Source of the DNA: Psettodes erumei
Lineage: Eukaryota > Chordata > Actinopteri > Pleuronectiformes > Psettodidae
Assembly: GCA_016785225.1 (NCBI GenBank)
Contig: JAFBJZ010000915.1
Coordinates: 1,798,001 to 1,862,000 of the forward strand
Reading direction: 5' to 3'
DNA length: 64,000 nt
Part shown: positions 36,701-49,329 of the stretch, piece after piece
Position numbering within the stretch: the first letter of the stretch is position 1
Layout: every line of letters starts with the position of its first letter
Program-made: the position numbers and the translations under genes
The notes under the pieces: generated by a model
The model's database searches: none
Told to the model about the DNA's origin: nothing
The model's input: the letters and a program-made list of their open reading frames with translations, nothing else

Positions 36701-38025
36701 TCATTCTTTCTCCTCTCCCCATAATTCTCTCAACACTTTTTCCTCTCTCCATTTTTTGTCTTGCAGTCTGGTGGTGGTCCACTCATCAACTCCATTCCCC
36801 TCTTTGTTGTCTTTTAGCTCACCATCTCCTTTGTGTCCATCTTTGTTCTCCCTCTGCCCTCCCCACCTCTGTACATTTCCTGCTGTGGGGTGATACAGTC
36901 GCTCTCTGATGAGCTCTATGGCTGACACATGCTTACCACCATTGCTAACTCATCATTATAAGGGTCTTAATAGCCCCCAGGGCAAATGCTAATGCTAACG
37001 CCTCTGCTTCCACCTGAAAGAGCCAAGTCTACTGTATTGGTGATATCGCCTCAGCTGCTTTCCCTGCAGTTGCAGAGGTAAGCACCTTATCTGCCCAACA
37101 GGCCTGCACACTCATCACTGCTGATAGGCAAGCACACTTACTGAATAATTTTGTCACCCGAAGCCATACATAAAACTAGAATGATTTTTCATCAAATGAA
37201 ACTAGTATGCAGACAAACTTTTTGCCCATCTTCACTTCTCTAAACAAAAGCGTGTCTCTACCACAGTGGATACAACTTTGACTCTTGAGATTTTCATTCT
37301 AACCTTGCAAATAATAACCCATCAGTCAGGCATTGAGAAATACTGCTGTTACCTTAGCTGTTCCACCCACACATGTGACCGTTCAGTGGCACTGAGGAAG
37401 ACAACCACTGTAAAGAGAGTTAAACTTAAAAGTGAAGAAAACTTTTCAGCAAAACCTAATTTCCCACTTCACTGTAATGCATTTAGTTATGGTGTTGCTG
37501 AATTACACCATCAATTATATTACATACAGTGCATCACTTTCGGCTTCAAAATTTTACCTGGCTCTTGATAATGACCTTCTGTAATGTAATCATCACTCTA
37601 AATATCACAATCACGATGATGATCATTAACGATTTGCTGGCTCTAGTTTTATTGCTGATGAAAGTCAATGATATGGATTAGCTTCTCCCTGTGTGTGTGC
37701 GTGATATTTGTTCATCCTCTTGAAGGAAATGAAAAAGAACCCTTTGCATAACCCTCCCTTACAGTCCTTGTGTAAATCTTCCTGTGTAACAACATCACTG
37801 TAGCCATTTGCTTTCTACTATCCTCATTCCACTGCTCTTACCTTCTTCCATCTGTCTTTCCATCCTTCATCCCTCTGTACTGTAATGTCTTTCTCTCACT
37901 ACCCTTGAATTATATCTTTTTCTCCAACATACTCATCTTTTCCACCCACTCCACTGAACCCAAACCACCCCCTCCTTTGTAAAAGCTGTCAACCTTTCCC
38001 CACTCCCTTATTTGTAGTAACTCAC
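33765..38025 (-). other. cdh4 intron between probable exons 8 and 9 (4.3 kb)
   Basis: No recognised mobile element. A repeat-poor segment near 36150-36540 contains a perfect POU octamer and is listed as a candidate regulatory region. A 103-codon open frame at 34458-34769 on the plus strand has no domain-like features and its antisense is also open. Confidence 0.8.
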
Positions 38026-38163
38026 AGTTCTGGAGGTCAGCATGGGAGGGTTGTCGTTGATGTCTGTGACAGTGATGATGGCGGTGGCTGTATTTGAAAG
38101 GCCAAAGTTCAGGTTGCCCTCCATGTCCGTGGCCTGCACGATGATGGTATACTGGGACACTTT
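38026..38163 (-). CDS. cdh4: cdh4 coding exon, probable exon 8 (EC2 end, EC2-EC3 linker)
   Basis: 46 codons, phase 0 at both ends. The acceptor is TTAACAG and the donor GTGAGT. The start KVSQYTIIVQATDMEG and the end DINDNPPMLTSRT frame the last strands of EC2 and its calcium-binding linker. QATDMEGNLNFGLSNTATA is almost identical to the N-/R-cadherin sequence. The residues after the linker (MLTSRT) are the least conserved part, as usual at this exon border. Confidence 0.95.
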
Positions 38164-39639
38164 CTGTTAAAGGCAGACACGGAAAAGACAAGAGTGTGCA
38201 GTTATTGTGTGCAAAAAGCTCTCTCTTGCTCCAATGTGCAGCAGCAACCACAGACTATGACTCCCAGAGGAAAAAAAAAAGCTGAGTCTGTGTTCTGTTC
38301 TACAGTCACTGTCCGTGGTTTTATTTGAAACACAGAATAGCAAGGGTGAAGTCTTTGATTCAACTGAGTTGAAACCTCCTCAGCCGAACACATCCACACG
38401 TCACATCATCTGCAAAGGATGCACTGTGAAGCCTCCCTATGGGCGTGTCATCAAAGACATTGCTTCTTCACTGCTCCTGATGGACAGATGTGAAGACAAT
38501 GATCCAACTGACAGAGATTAATAGACTACCTATGGCGAAAATAATATGAGAGAATGATAAATGTCATTTCATCTTTTAAAATGACACGTTGTCACTTCAC
38601 TGGAAGCTGAAATATGATTCTCTTATTTGTATTTTTTCAGATCCTGGTGCACTTGTGTGCATCTGGCTGTGCTGTTCCCTTCCCATTCTCCTTTCTTCTG
38701 TGCCTCCCTTTCTTTGCTGGCATCCTCTGTCTCTTCTTCTGTCCCAGGGTGCTGTTAATGGGTTGCAGGAGGGATGGAGCCCAGGAGCCGACTGTCTGGA
38801 TAATGCGTCTCATTGCTGAGATTCCCAATTACATTCCCAGTGTCTCTCTAACCTGCTAATTACCGAGTAAATATCCCAATTAGGCCGGGACACCACATCA
38901 GGAGGATTAGACAGCTCCTCTCCGTTCCTATCATCTTGATGCTAGACAAGATGCTGAACTCCAACCTTGTACACACACTCTCTCTAACATCCATACACAC
39001 ACACATACCACTTTTTCTCCATATCTTGTTTAGAAACAGTGCTTGCCTGACTGTCCCATCAGCCTTTGTACAGCATGTACACAACACTCTCACTAATTAG
39101 ACAAGGGAGTAATTATGTAGATCTCCTCTGAACCTCTGAGCAGTGCAACAACACCACAGCATAACCAGGTTCCTCTGGAGGGCTGAGGTCTGTTACTGTC
39201 AACAAGCTTTTAAAAGTCCACTGCAGACCAGTGGAATCCTTCAGAAGAGAATCAGTGTGGGAGTTTATAAAGAAGAGGAAGAAGACATTTCAAAAGCAAA
39301 GAACAGAGGAGAGGATAAGAGACAGTAGGGGATGAAGCAGAGGCACAAGGGAGGAGGATTTCCAAAAATAGATGCCTGTGTTTTTGTTTTTCTTTTTTTT
39401 ATAGCACCTAACACCTCCAACACCACAGCCCAAGGAGGGAAGGGAGACGCAGAAACTTTCATGGGACCAAAGTTCTGATGTAAAGTGGACAGGGGAAGCA
39501 CTGCAGTGTGTGTATGAATATATTCATAAACATATATGCAAATGTATTTGTGAGTGCACATTATATGGAGAGATATATGTATGTAATTTTACCATGTCTG
39601 TGCATCTGTATTAATGTTTGTGCACGTCTACATTTGTGA

Positions 39640-39710
39640 GAGCTAGGTTGAGTTTTAGACCTTAAGAGTAAAGGCATTTTCCGAAAGTGGGGACATTTTT
39701 GGCTGGTCTT
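39640..39710 (-). repeat. partial inverted copy of family C
   Basis: The minus strand reads GACCAGCCAAAAATGTCCCC at 39689-39708, matching the family C word at 22366-22387 with small differences. It is followed by a CTTAAGGTCTAAAAC segment in the corresponding position. Confidence 0.5.
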
Positions 39711-40360
39711 ACTCGATGACCTGGTCATCCTCCTCTGTGATCCAGTCTCAAAGTGCAAATTAGTTCCTTGCAACTAATGGATGGTCTCAGGTCAAGTGAA
39801 GCTACCGAAAGCTACTCTTTAGTGCTTTACTTGTTACTCTGCAAAGGTGGGAGTAGACAGCAGGAAGAAGAGTGCAGCTCAATAGTAAGATGAGCTTAAT
39901 CTTGTTGGGCGATTGTTTTTTTTCCTTAAATTTATGGCCAAGCTGTGCAGACTGCATGAACAACTGGCTGACATGTGATCGCAATGCGAGCGCAGGCATG
40001 GTGCTGAGCTCACCATTGTGATGACTGTCACGTCTGTCAGCCCAACCCAAATTTCCCTCATATCTCTCTCTCTTACTCTCCCTCTCTCCCTCTGGCCCCC
40101 TCATGTCTCATGGCCATCACCCTATCTTCTTTGCCAAATTCACACTCACTCACTCATTCCACCCTCATTGTAATACCCCATCTGCCTAGCTCTGTTTTCC
40201 TTCTATTGCTCCCTACCCTTTCCTTTTTTCCCCTCCATTGCCTGTGTTTTATTGAGTGTAGATGTGATTATATGGGCTTTTGTGTTTGTCTGACAGGTGT
40301 CAAGGGCATTCTATCTCAGATATTTCCACTCTATCTTCACCACACAAACTCTATCTTGCT

Positions 40361-40362
<2 letters not shown>

Positions 40363-40401
<39 letters not shown>

Positions 40402-40437
40402 GCACATATATACATACACATACACACATACACACAA
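40363..40437. repeat. (CA)n microsatellite with mixed CA/CG/TA tail
   Basis: Pure CA to 40402, then GCACGCACATATATACATAC-like mixed repeats. Confidence 0.95.
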
Positions 40438-40888
40438 TGTGGGCAGCCCACTGCAGCGTGATGTGTTGTTAATAGGTCTGTCACTGGTGACAGTTTGGGA
40501 CGATGATCTGTCTCCGAGATTTCTTTGCTGAGTTGTCACTGGCACATCCATGTTGCAAGAATAAACACATTTGGATCTTGTCACAACTTTTATAGCACAA
40601 TAAACAAGGTGACCGCAGAAGCAGGCAATTTAGTGAGAAAAAAAAATTGGCGATTTGAAGTGGGTGTGTGTCTGTGTGTGGTGACAAATGGATACAAACA
40701 TTTTTAAGTTGCACCTCAGAGTGTCATCAGAGTAAACAATGCTGTTAGGAACTGCAGCATATACAAGATGAAGGTGTATCTTTTACTCAGTATGATTTTA
40801 AAAATATACAGTACTTATTCTTGCTGACTGTTTTGTTCAATTAACATTAACAGCATTTTATAAATGCTTTGGAATGGAGAAGACCAAC

Positions 40889-41061
40889 CTCTCGATCTAG
40901 TCCAGGTGCCACCGTCACAATATCCCCAGTCTCACTGTTGATGGTAAACATGTTAGGAATGGGGCTGTGTGGCGTCTGGGACAGGATTCGGTAGCGCACC
41001 ATTCCATTGGCGGTGGTGTTGTCGTCTGCGTCAAATGCTGACAGGTGCATCACATACGTTC
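40889..41061 (-). CDS. cdh4: cdh4 coding exon, probable exon 7 (EC2)
   Basis: Two bases complete a Gly split with the previous exon, followed by 57 codons from TYVMHLSAFDADDN to VAPGLDRE. It ends phase 0. The acceptor is CTCTCAG; the donor is GTTGGT, a weaker match to GTRAGT than the other donors of this gene. DADDNTTANGMVRYRI holds the DxD-type calcium ligands and the NGMVRY strand typical of classical cadherins. GLDRE is the DRE motif that contributes to the EC2-EC3 calcium site. NTT is a possible glycosylation sequon. Confidence 0.95.
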
Positions 41062-43204
41062 CTGAGAGAGAAAAGAATATTTCTCAACTTGCATGTGCAA
41101 AGGCAGCCAAACAGAAATAAGAAATAACTATGTCAGCTTTGAATGGATTTTTTTTAGCTTTAATTTGTGTTAAAGTGAGACTAAGTAACTTTTTAATGAT
41201 GAAATAACACAATCCCACTTCTACAGATAAAAAGGTTGAAGTTAAAAGGCAACCTGCCCACTTGATCACACTCAGTTTATTGCTGCAACTTTCCAAGGTC
41301 TGGTACAACCAGTAGCTTATGGTGGATCGCTATTATTAGCTAACTATTGTGATGTAACTATAATTACTAATACAGTTTACTGACTTTTCTACTCTAGAAA
41401 TTGTTACACCATGTTTCAAAATGTCACGCATGAACATTTAAATGCTTTTATATCATATACGATCATTAGCAACTGACTCAAGCAGCAGCATTGACTGGAA
41501 AATAAAGAAGTTTTACATATTTGCCATTTTTAGCCACAGTGGCTGCTGTTTGGCAAAATTTGCACTTAGTCTTTCTTATTTGCATCAAACAGTTTGAAAA
41601 CACTTATGGATCAGTGATTTCGACAGATTTACTTTATGCCAGCAGAGAGATGATAGATACATATTTTACAAATCGTGATGACTTCAGCAGTTAAAAGGAG
41701 TAAACTGACACACACAGCAGTAAATGCAGATATAACAGAACTTTTTACATACATACATGCTACATAATTTACATTTCTGATGACAGGTATTAGTCAACAT
41801 TCACAGGTTTGTAATTTTGATTAGTTTGCAGATTGAGACATTGATCTATACAGATTTATGCCAGCTCTAAAATAATTGGAAACCCTTTCTATAAATGCCG
41901 ATTTATGTAACTCAAAGGAACTTAATCCTTCCATGAAGGCAGCACTTGTTTGCTTCCCTACCTCCACACACTCAGATAACTCTTTGGGATCACTTCCTGT
42001 CACCCAATCTCTCCATCTCGCTCTCCCTCTCGCGCTGCCTCTCTCATAGCTGATTCTAATTGCCAAAGATAGTGATATCATCCCAGTGACAGCCCCTGTC
42101 CGAGGATAATTGTAACCGCAGCTCCCATTTCAAACTTCATTACATTTCAAAGCAACATTTGTCAATGACTCGGCCAGAGGGAGCACTCTAAAGGCCTCTT
42201 AGCGAGACGAGAAATAAAAGCCAGCAGCAAGAGAGGGAGGGAGACGAAAAGAGAGAAACACAGGGTGTTGGTGATATTCCAAGTGGAGTGACTATCAGTC
42301 CTTCAACGATCATTTTTTTTCTCGAGATGGAGGGATAGAGAGAAGGAGATGAAGAATCACAATGTGTCACACATTGGCGGGGTAATTTCATTAAGCTGCA
42401 CTCTTAGGGGGTTTAATGTGGACCCTTTGTACAGGCGGCCTAAGCTGTGCCTGACAGGATTAGGTCCCCATAATGACTCTTTAATTTGCAAACTAATTCA
42501 AGTCTGTAATTGGCCTTCCGTTGAAACCACTGGAGCTCTAAATTCTAAAACGCTCTTTTTTTTATGATTATTGTTTAGCAGAATGTCATGCATGCCACAG
42601 AGACTTGTCGGCTGTGTGGGGGAAGGCTAAGGGGGAAAGGGAAGACAGCATAGCAGGCACAAAGACAGAAAGAAAGAAAGGAGGGAAAGGAAATGAGTGC
42701 CTGGACACCTCTTGAGATCACCACTAGTGCAATAAACTTGGCCTCATCAGACTCACACTCACACAGATGCATGCACACAGAGAGCTCATCTTCACGATTC
42801 TTTCTCACTGAGGTCGGACATAAAATGACATAAAATGACCCAGTGGTGCTACAGCGTGGTACATTTAATCCTCTATCTCCCCTCCAGCCTGAGCACCCTC
42901 TTTGGTTTATGGCCACCGCCGCAGCCTGCTAAATGAAAAGCAGCTCTGGGAGATAGATTCTCTGTCTGTCTGCTAAATCAAGGGGCATTGGAAAATTCCC
43001 AGTTGCTTCAAAGATTCACCGGTGTAGTCACATTTTTAAAGACCCTGACCTCTTGTGATATACTGGTCATTCTTCATCAGGCATTTCTTTCATCTTTCAA
43101 ATATTGCTAATCTTTAATCAGTGTGTCTGTCCTGTACAATAATTGCCCTTGTTTCACACTTTACTTGTGTTTTGTCTGTTTTCCATTCATTCAAATTTCA
43201 ATAC
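41062..43204 (-). other. cdh4 intron between probable exons 6 and 7 (2.1 kb)
   Basis: The segment 41130-41450 has the texture of a diverged interspersed element, but there is no second copy in the window to prove it. The segment 42370-42545 is rich in TAAT/ATTA cores and is listed as a candidate regulatory region. No gene is seen. Confidence 0.75.
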
Positions 43205-43349
43205 CTGGTTTGGAGCCTTCATCCACAGAGCCATTGTAGACCTGGTTTTTGAACTCGGGTCTGTTGTCATTCATATCGATGACAAAAATGTACAGATCAA
43301 TGGGGTTCTCAACCTGGTTCCCATTCATATCCACAGCATGGGCACGCAA
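43205..43349 (-). CDS. cdh4: cdh4 coding exon, probable exon 6 (end of EC1, start of EC2)
   Basis: 48 codons plus one base (starts phase 0, ends phase 1). The acceptor is TTGCAG and the donor GTATTG. It opens with LRAHAVDMNGN. The HAV tripeptide at 43332-43340 is the classical-cadherin recognition motif of EC1 and overlaps the AVD calcium-ligand segment. IDMNDNRPEF is the EC1-EC2 linker and VDEGSKPG carries the first acidic calcium ligand of EC2. NGS in VYNGSVDE is a potential N-glycosylation site. The near-identity of this segment to N- and R-cadherin makes the family call secure. Confidence 0.95.
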
Positions 43350-46300
43350 CTGCAATACACAAAAACACAAAGAAAGAAAGAAAGAAATGTTAGATTATAG
43401 CCCGTAATCATCATTGTTTGAGCAGAACGTAATGGATAATTTCTGTCTTTGATGAGTGCTTGAAATGGTTTTCTGCAGAAAATTATTTAGGTAAACATTT
43501 GATTGATGAATGAAAAAAAAATCTTATATGACAGAATGAACAGGAATGTACCTGACAAGTATTGAAGCATTTATTGATTGATTTATTGAATACAGCGAGA
43601 GTGTAGTTTCCGCTGGGGTTGGATGGTGTACGACTACTCAGTTCTCAAAATCCTATCTCCCAATGTTATGATTCAGATACAGAATTCAAAATCCTCCTGC
43701 CTAAATCCAGTTGCGAGAAGAGATAAGCTAATAAATAAAAGCATTGATATACTATAGATATAATCATCCTGAAGTGTCACAGGGAGCTCACAGAAGGATG
43801 ATTTAGGAGCGATGTCAGGAGTTTTATGCCTGTCAGGCAACATATAACCTGTCTTAAACTTTCAATTGATGGCAAGTAAAAGGACTAAAAATTCCACCCT
43901 CCTGCACTCGTTTTTGGAAAGAAACATGTAGATTTAAAGTGTAATTGTAACTGTATGCACTGTACAGATCTACTTATAGTGTTTCTGAAACAAATACTGG
44001 ATTTAATGACTGAGATGGATTTTCAATTAAAATCATTCTACTTCGGTGTTAAGACTTTGCAAGCTGTCCTTATTTTATTTGAATTTCAATATTTATGGTT
44101 AGAGGCTAAATATAACATTCAGAGTTAATGCCTTAACAATTAAGTTATGTAGACCACAGTTTTAAGTGTTTTGTCAGACATCTGCAGACACAAAAGCAAG
44201 TTTAATTACAATGTGTTATTTGCAAGATTCATATGTAATGTAATCCCAACCTTGAACCTGGGTCTGCTGTCTACGTTAATTAAAGGCTTAAATTACTTTA
44301 TTAGAAATTATTTAAATTGCAGCTTTCCTTAATTTTAATAGCAAATACTTTTTGTCATGTTTGAAAAACATTATTTTGTGGGATATACACTCCTTTCACT
44401 GTATTCCCAACTGTCTCCACACACACGAGTGGACTAAAGAAAGGGAGAAACAACATAAATAAAACACGACCAAAGTGAGAAAGTGTTTTTTTACCCTTCA
44501 AAGTGAATACCTTCAAAGGTCCTTTAAAGCCAAACAGAAAAATACCTGTTCACTGTTTTCTGAATCTGGCATTTTACCCTGTGCATGAACACACTAACTG
44601 ATAAAGTCCACATAATTTACTGTAATTAATACAGCATAAAATTTTCAAAAATGCAAAACATAAAGAGTAAAATTAAGTAGGGTCTAAAGTAAAATTCAGG
44701 GTATTTTTCTTGAAGAAAATTTGCCTTTGCGATCATGAAGTTGGTCTGGACTTCTTAGCTCTTTCACAGTTAGCCCTCTGAACCAAAACAAGAAACATCT
44801 TATTTTATTGGAAGTTGACTCTGTTGTGAGGAGAAGGTTTCTGTTTCAGGATCACTGTGTTGGATCCCAGACCAACATTCTGTCTGATTTTGTCTGAAAC
44901 AGAGTCCTGAAATCTCCTCACTTCCCTCAGACTTCACAGTCGGCCAATCTCAAATTCCGCTCAGCTGCGCACGAACCCGTGGAATCACCAACTAGGATTC
45001 CTCACAAAGTTTGGACATGAAGTTATTACTGGAATCAATATGTGCTTTGAAATGTGTCCTGACTGCTTTCTCACTTATGAGGTCTGGAGGAGAGAAAAAA
45101 GAAACTGAATAAAAACGACTAAAGAAAATAAGTGAATTATCACAGAAATGTTGGGTTTGAATAAACGTTTGTGGTTTGTTTTTTCCACTCCATATGTGAA
45201 GGTCAACATAACAGACTGAAGTGGCATCTCAAGATGAACTCCTTGGTGCACCTTAAAGCTGTTTTGATTCACTTCACCTTACCTGGGAATGTTTATATCC
45301 CTGAACATGACTTATTCAGTGATATTCCTGTCAGGTGGAAGCACTGGGGATATGTTTAGTTTATATGAAGGGGGAAAAATGAATTCAGATACTATCCACA
45401 TCCTGCTCCTAACAACATAGGCTGATAAATATTTATTCTGTTAAAATGTCAGCAATCAATTTCAGGCAAAGGACCCCTGACTTATTTGACGTGAAGGATA
45501 TTCATCTAAAGGAAGAGGGAAAGTAAAGTCTCAAAACTGGGAGAAAAATGAAAACATTGTAGGGAGTGATTGTAAAATCAGCAGATAAGGAGAATTGTAT
45601 AAGGAGTGTAAAGAGAATTTAGGGAATTGTACTGTTTCCGTCTCAGCATGCCTGATGGGAAACGAGCTACCTGGTCACTGCCAGAGAACACGAGAGCCAG
45701 ATAAGTGAAATAGCCTCGAGGCCCGTTGCGGCAGGAAACAGAATAAGAAGCATTCTCCATCGACTTCTTCTCCTTAGAGAGGTGAAGTTCCTCTCCACCA
45801 CGGTCTATCCTCTCCTCTCCACCGGCTGCTTCCACTCTGCACCTCCACGGAAAATTGTGTCTTCAGGTCTGCCTGAGGTTAATTTGACTTTACTTTTTTT
45901 CCACTGCATTGTCTGATCTGTCCTGCACCCAATATCCGTGCGCTGCCATCACGTATCGCATCTTGGTGTGCTGTAGCAGGCAAGGAGCCAGGCACCCTTA
46001 TCTCTACCCACCCTCATCCCTCCATCCCACATGCACCCACACCCTAATTCAATAACGTCAGGAGTCAGAGATTACCGCCATGTTTAAAGAAGCCAAAATG
46101 TAATTCTGGGTCCACATTAAAGTTATTATCTTGAAAGGCAGGGGGGAGAAAACAGACTGTACCAGGCAGTACTCTGCATTTGGCAAAGAGGAAGCATCCT
46201 GATAGAGATAACAGCAGACCAGACGCTCAAAGTTTTTTTTTTCCCCTCATAAGAATGCATCTTGTTGCACAGTTAGTGTTCATTCTTTTTAAATAAATAG

Positions 46301-47179
46301 AACTGGACTGTAACTTTGTTCTGTCCTTGCACAAAATATTAAATAAACATAGAAAAGAGCACAAAGTCAGAATTTAACTTTGTATGTGTGTTGTAGTTCT
46401 CTTCTTCTTTAAAGTTCTTGGATCAAGGAAGTTCATGCTTCATATAGTACTGTTTAATTGCTGTCCTGCCCTGAAAAACATCTAAAGTGAGAGGCCTTTA
46501 AATGAACTGCAGCACCTTCCTTTGTTTGTTTACACGGACGTCTATACCTTGTCTCATCTGGTTTCTCTGTTGACTTTGTGTTCCACCCCAACTGACACTT
46601 CTCCTCTACAACAACCACTGAGTTTAACTTGAGCAGCCTTTAAAAAAAGGCCTCTGCCTTTCTTAACAAATCACCTCATTGATTAGAGTTTCTCATGGGT
46701 ATAAATCTGCACAGCTCCCACTAAAAGGTTGGGCTTGTCAGCTCACCAGGACTGTAACTCAGTCTAGGTTCCCATATAAATACAATGCTAGTGGCAGGTA
46801 CAGAGATAGAGAAAACCAGACACAGAAACGTTATTAGATAACCCCAGCGTGGTTTCTCGCTGCACCAAAGCCTTCTTCGCTCTTTTCATGGCAGCAGAAA
46901 GACTCAAGAAAAGACGAGCTTAAGCATCAATGCGACAAGTGAGTACTTTCTTACATTTTAAATGAGCTTTGTCCGACTGCTTGATATTTCCATTATTAAA
47001 CAAACATCCGCAGCACAAAGATCAGAGCACAGACACAAAGAGGTTGCAGGCTCACTGAAATGAAGCAGCATCAATACACGTGCTGATATTTTAGACCAGT
47101 GCAACATGCACCCAACAAATATGGCCATGTACACTGCACTACAGCCAGAAACATTTTGACATTTCACTGCTCAAGCACA

Positions 47180-47560
47180 CACTTTAAAAGGAGTGGTTAA
47201 AGGAATACTTCAACATTATGCAAATTTGGTTTCCTTTTGAGAATGAGATGAGAAGACTGATATCATCATTATGTCTGTATGCAAAGTATCAAGCTTTCCC
47301 AGGAGGTAATTATTTTAGCTTAGCATAAAGACCGGAAGTAGGGGGAAACAGCCAGCCTGGCTATGTCCAAAGGTTAAAAAAATCTGCATATCAGCAGATT
47401 CATATTAAATCTTGGCTGGGAGAACTGACTTCCTATAAATGCAGCCTTTGTTAGTTGCCTGGCAACCCTCATTGTGACAGCCGGACTCCCATCCTTTTGT
47501 TTCAATATGCGTGCTTGTGTATCGATTAAGCAAATAAAATATCACATGTCAATTATTCAA
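47180..47560 (+). repeat. partial copy of fold-back family B
   Basis: Contains TTAAAGGAATACTTCAACAT at its start, TTTAGCTTAGCATAAAGACC, GGGGGAAACAGCCAGCCTGG, CTATGTCCAAAGGTTAAAAA and GTTGCCTGGCAACC. This is the left arm and centre of the element at 26330-27015 in the same order. The right arm is missing or unrecognisable. Confidence 0.65.
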
Positions 47561-48431
47561 ATTTTAAGTTGCATGACATGGCATTGATATAATAAGAGTT
47601 TATCCCAAAAGCATTTGCATCTTGCCACTCATCCAGATCTCCACTTAGCCATTTTTTCTTTGATTATATACTAATATAAGTCAATAACTTTTTGAGTTTA
47701 TCTTACTAAGAATTTTATATATTATTTTACGTGATCAAAACTTAATTTGCAATTAGTTAAAGTAACTAGAATCTGTATGCTGTACCCACTTAGAAGTAAG
47801 CATGGATTCTATTGCTGCATCAAGCCTCATCTTTATCCCTCATGACAGCTGCTGCTCTCTTTATCATTGTCTTACTTTTGATCAGAGAGGAACCTGACAC
47901 TTCCACTTTTCATTTCAGACAAAAGAGATGGATTTCTGAGGAATTGTAACTTTAATGCAATGCTTGCTTTTATGTACTGTATATGCATTTAAACTAATCA
48001 GGTTTCTAAACAACTTGAATTGCTGAGTCAGCAACCAATCCATGGATAGTTTGTCAACTGAATTCATGATTACTAGTTCTGAAATGATAAGTAAACAAGT
48101 TAAACCTTGAACTGTCAAACTTACAAGGTTAAAGTAAACATGAATTCCCCTGCTAAAGAACACAAGCTAGCAGAACTGACTCTACCTGTAATGAATATCA
48201 AATTAACATTAAGTAATGAACTGAAAAAAAGATGACTTTTTTCATTTTTTGGCACAATTTTAATTTCTACTTTAAATAATAATAACGGCCTAACACTTTG
48301 ATTGTCATGTATGGCCAAAGAAAATGTATAGTTTTTATAGTGCATGAAAAAAGCAAGTTTTACTCCACATCACTGTGCATTAAAAATGTAACTGCCCCTT
48401 AACAGTAATCAAGGCACAAGAACACACACCA

Positions 48432-48457
48432 ACACACACACACACACACACACACAC
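48432..48457. repeat. (CA)n microsatellite
   Basis: 26-bp CA run, the first of two in the same intron. Confidence 0.95.
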
Positions 48458-48612
48458 TTCTTCATGGAAATATTTAAATGTTTGCTGTGATTCAGTGTGT
48501 TCATGCTTAATGTAATAATGTAGTCTGTCCTGTAATATTTATTGATTGTATTTAATTAAATGGTTTCTAATCCTGATTTGTTTTTTCATAATTTGCTATG
48601 TTGGGCAAACAC

Positions 48613-48613
<1 letters not shown>

Positions 48614-48646
<33 letters not shown>
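48614..48646. repeat. (CA)n microsatellite
   Basis: 33-bp CA run, about 190 bp upstream of exon 5's donor in the plus-strand sense. Confidence 0.95.
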
Positions 48647-48647
<1 letters not shown>

Positions 48648-48837
48648 TAGAGCTAGCATGGTTATTATGGTGAACTGCAGTGATGATATTGAAGCCTTTC
48701 TGTTGAGGTGATGAATAGACTTGTAGATGTCATAGGGTTAACGGCTGTATAATGATGTTTATGGGTTGAATGTCAAAGCTCAGCTTTTGTGCGTGCATTT
48801 ATGTGTGTATGAGAAAGACAGAGACTGAGACACTCAC

Positions 48838-48993
48838 ATGGTAAGAAGAGCGATGCTCTCGATCAAGAGGCTTGGTGACAAACATCTTTCCGAGCACGGG
48901 GTCGATACTGAAAACCTCATTGGGCGGCTGATCCGCTCCCACCCCAGTGATGCTGTATCGTATCGAGATGTCCTGGTCCTGGTCTGAGCGAAT
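48838..48993 (-). CDS. cdh4: cdh4 coding exon, probable exon 5 (EC1 middle)
   Basis: 52 codons, phase 0 at both ends, beginning IRSDQDQD and ending REHRSSYH. The acceptor is ATGCAG and the donor GTGAGT. It carries the EC1 segment RYSITGVGADQPP, which is nearly invariant in N-/R-cadherin, then FSIDP and KPLDREH. The last contains the DRE calcium ligand of the EC1-EC2 junction. The preceding exon (with the DWVIPP strand-swap segment) would have to end in phase 0; I could not find it in the following 15 kb. This is therefore the most 5' cdh4 exon in the window. Confidence 0.95.
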
Positions 48994-49307
48994 CTGCATC
49001 ACAACAAAGAATGAGAGGAACACACGCATCGATCAATCAGTGATTATAAAAGTCTCACAATGTTTTAGTTTGTTTTACCAAGCATCACAGCTTTCTGTCT
49101 TATTAGTTTTCTGCCTCTACCTGATAAATTAAACCCAAATCACACAGGTCCCATGGCAAACCTACACCCACTGGTGAAATATATACTGTCAGGTGTTTAT
49201 TATTCAAGGACCAGTTTGTGATATACAACTCTAAGAGTTCAATAATTTTGTCCTTTCACAATCGAAGAAACCTGATATTACATATTACTCACTGGAAACA
49301 TGCACCG

Positions 49308-49329
49308 ACACACACACACACACACACAC
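49308..49329. repeat. (CA)n microsatellite
   Basis: 22-bp CA run. Confidence 0.95.

Larger units (their letters stand above)
38164..40888 (-). other. cdh4 intron between probable exons 7 and 8 (2.7 kb)
   Basis: Holds a CA array (40363-40402) continuing into a mixed CA/TA run to about 40437, and an inverted copy (39687-39708) of a 22-bp motif that also occurs at 22366-22387. No gene is seen. Confidence 0.8.
43350..48837 (-). other. cdh4 intron between probable exons 5 and 6 (5.5 kb)
   Basis: Contains a short GAAA run next to exon 6 (43365-43386), an imperfect hairpin (44826-44921), a partial copy of the fold-back repeat family (47180-47560) and two CA arrays 150 bp apart (48432-48457, 48614-48646). 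No gene is seen. Confidence 0.8.

Noticed and set aside
15663..48993. Could the gene be N-cadherin (cdh2)?
   Set aside because: The tail has GLRAADNDP, SVSSLNSSSTGDQ and GVRRVDERP with PIRP, which follow R-cadherin; N-cadherin has GLKAADNDP, a GGEQ insertion and a different mid-tail.
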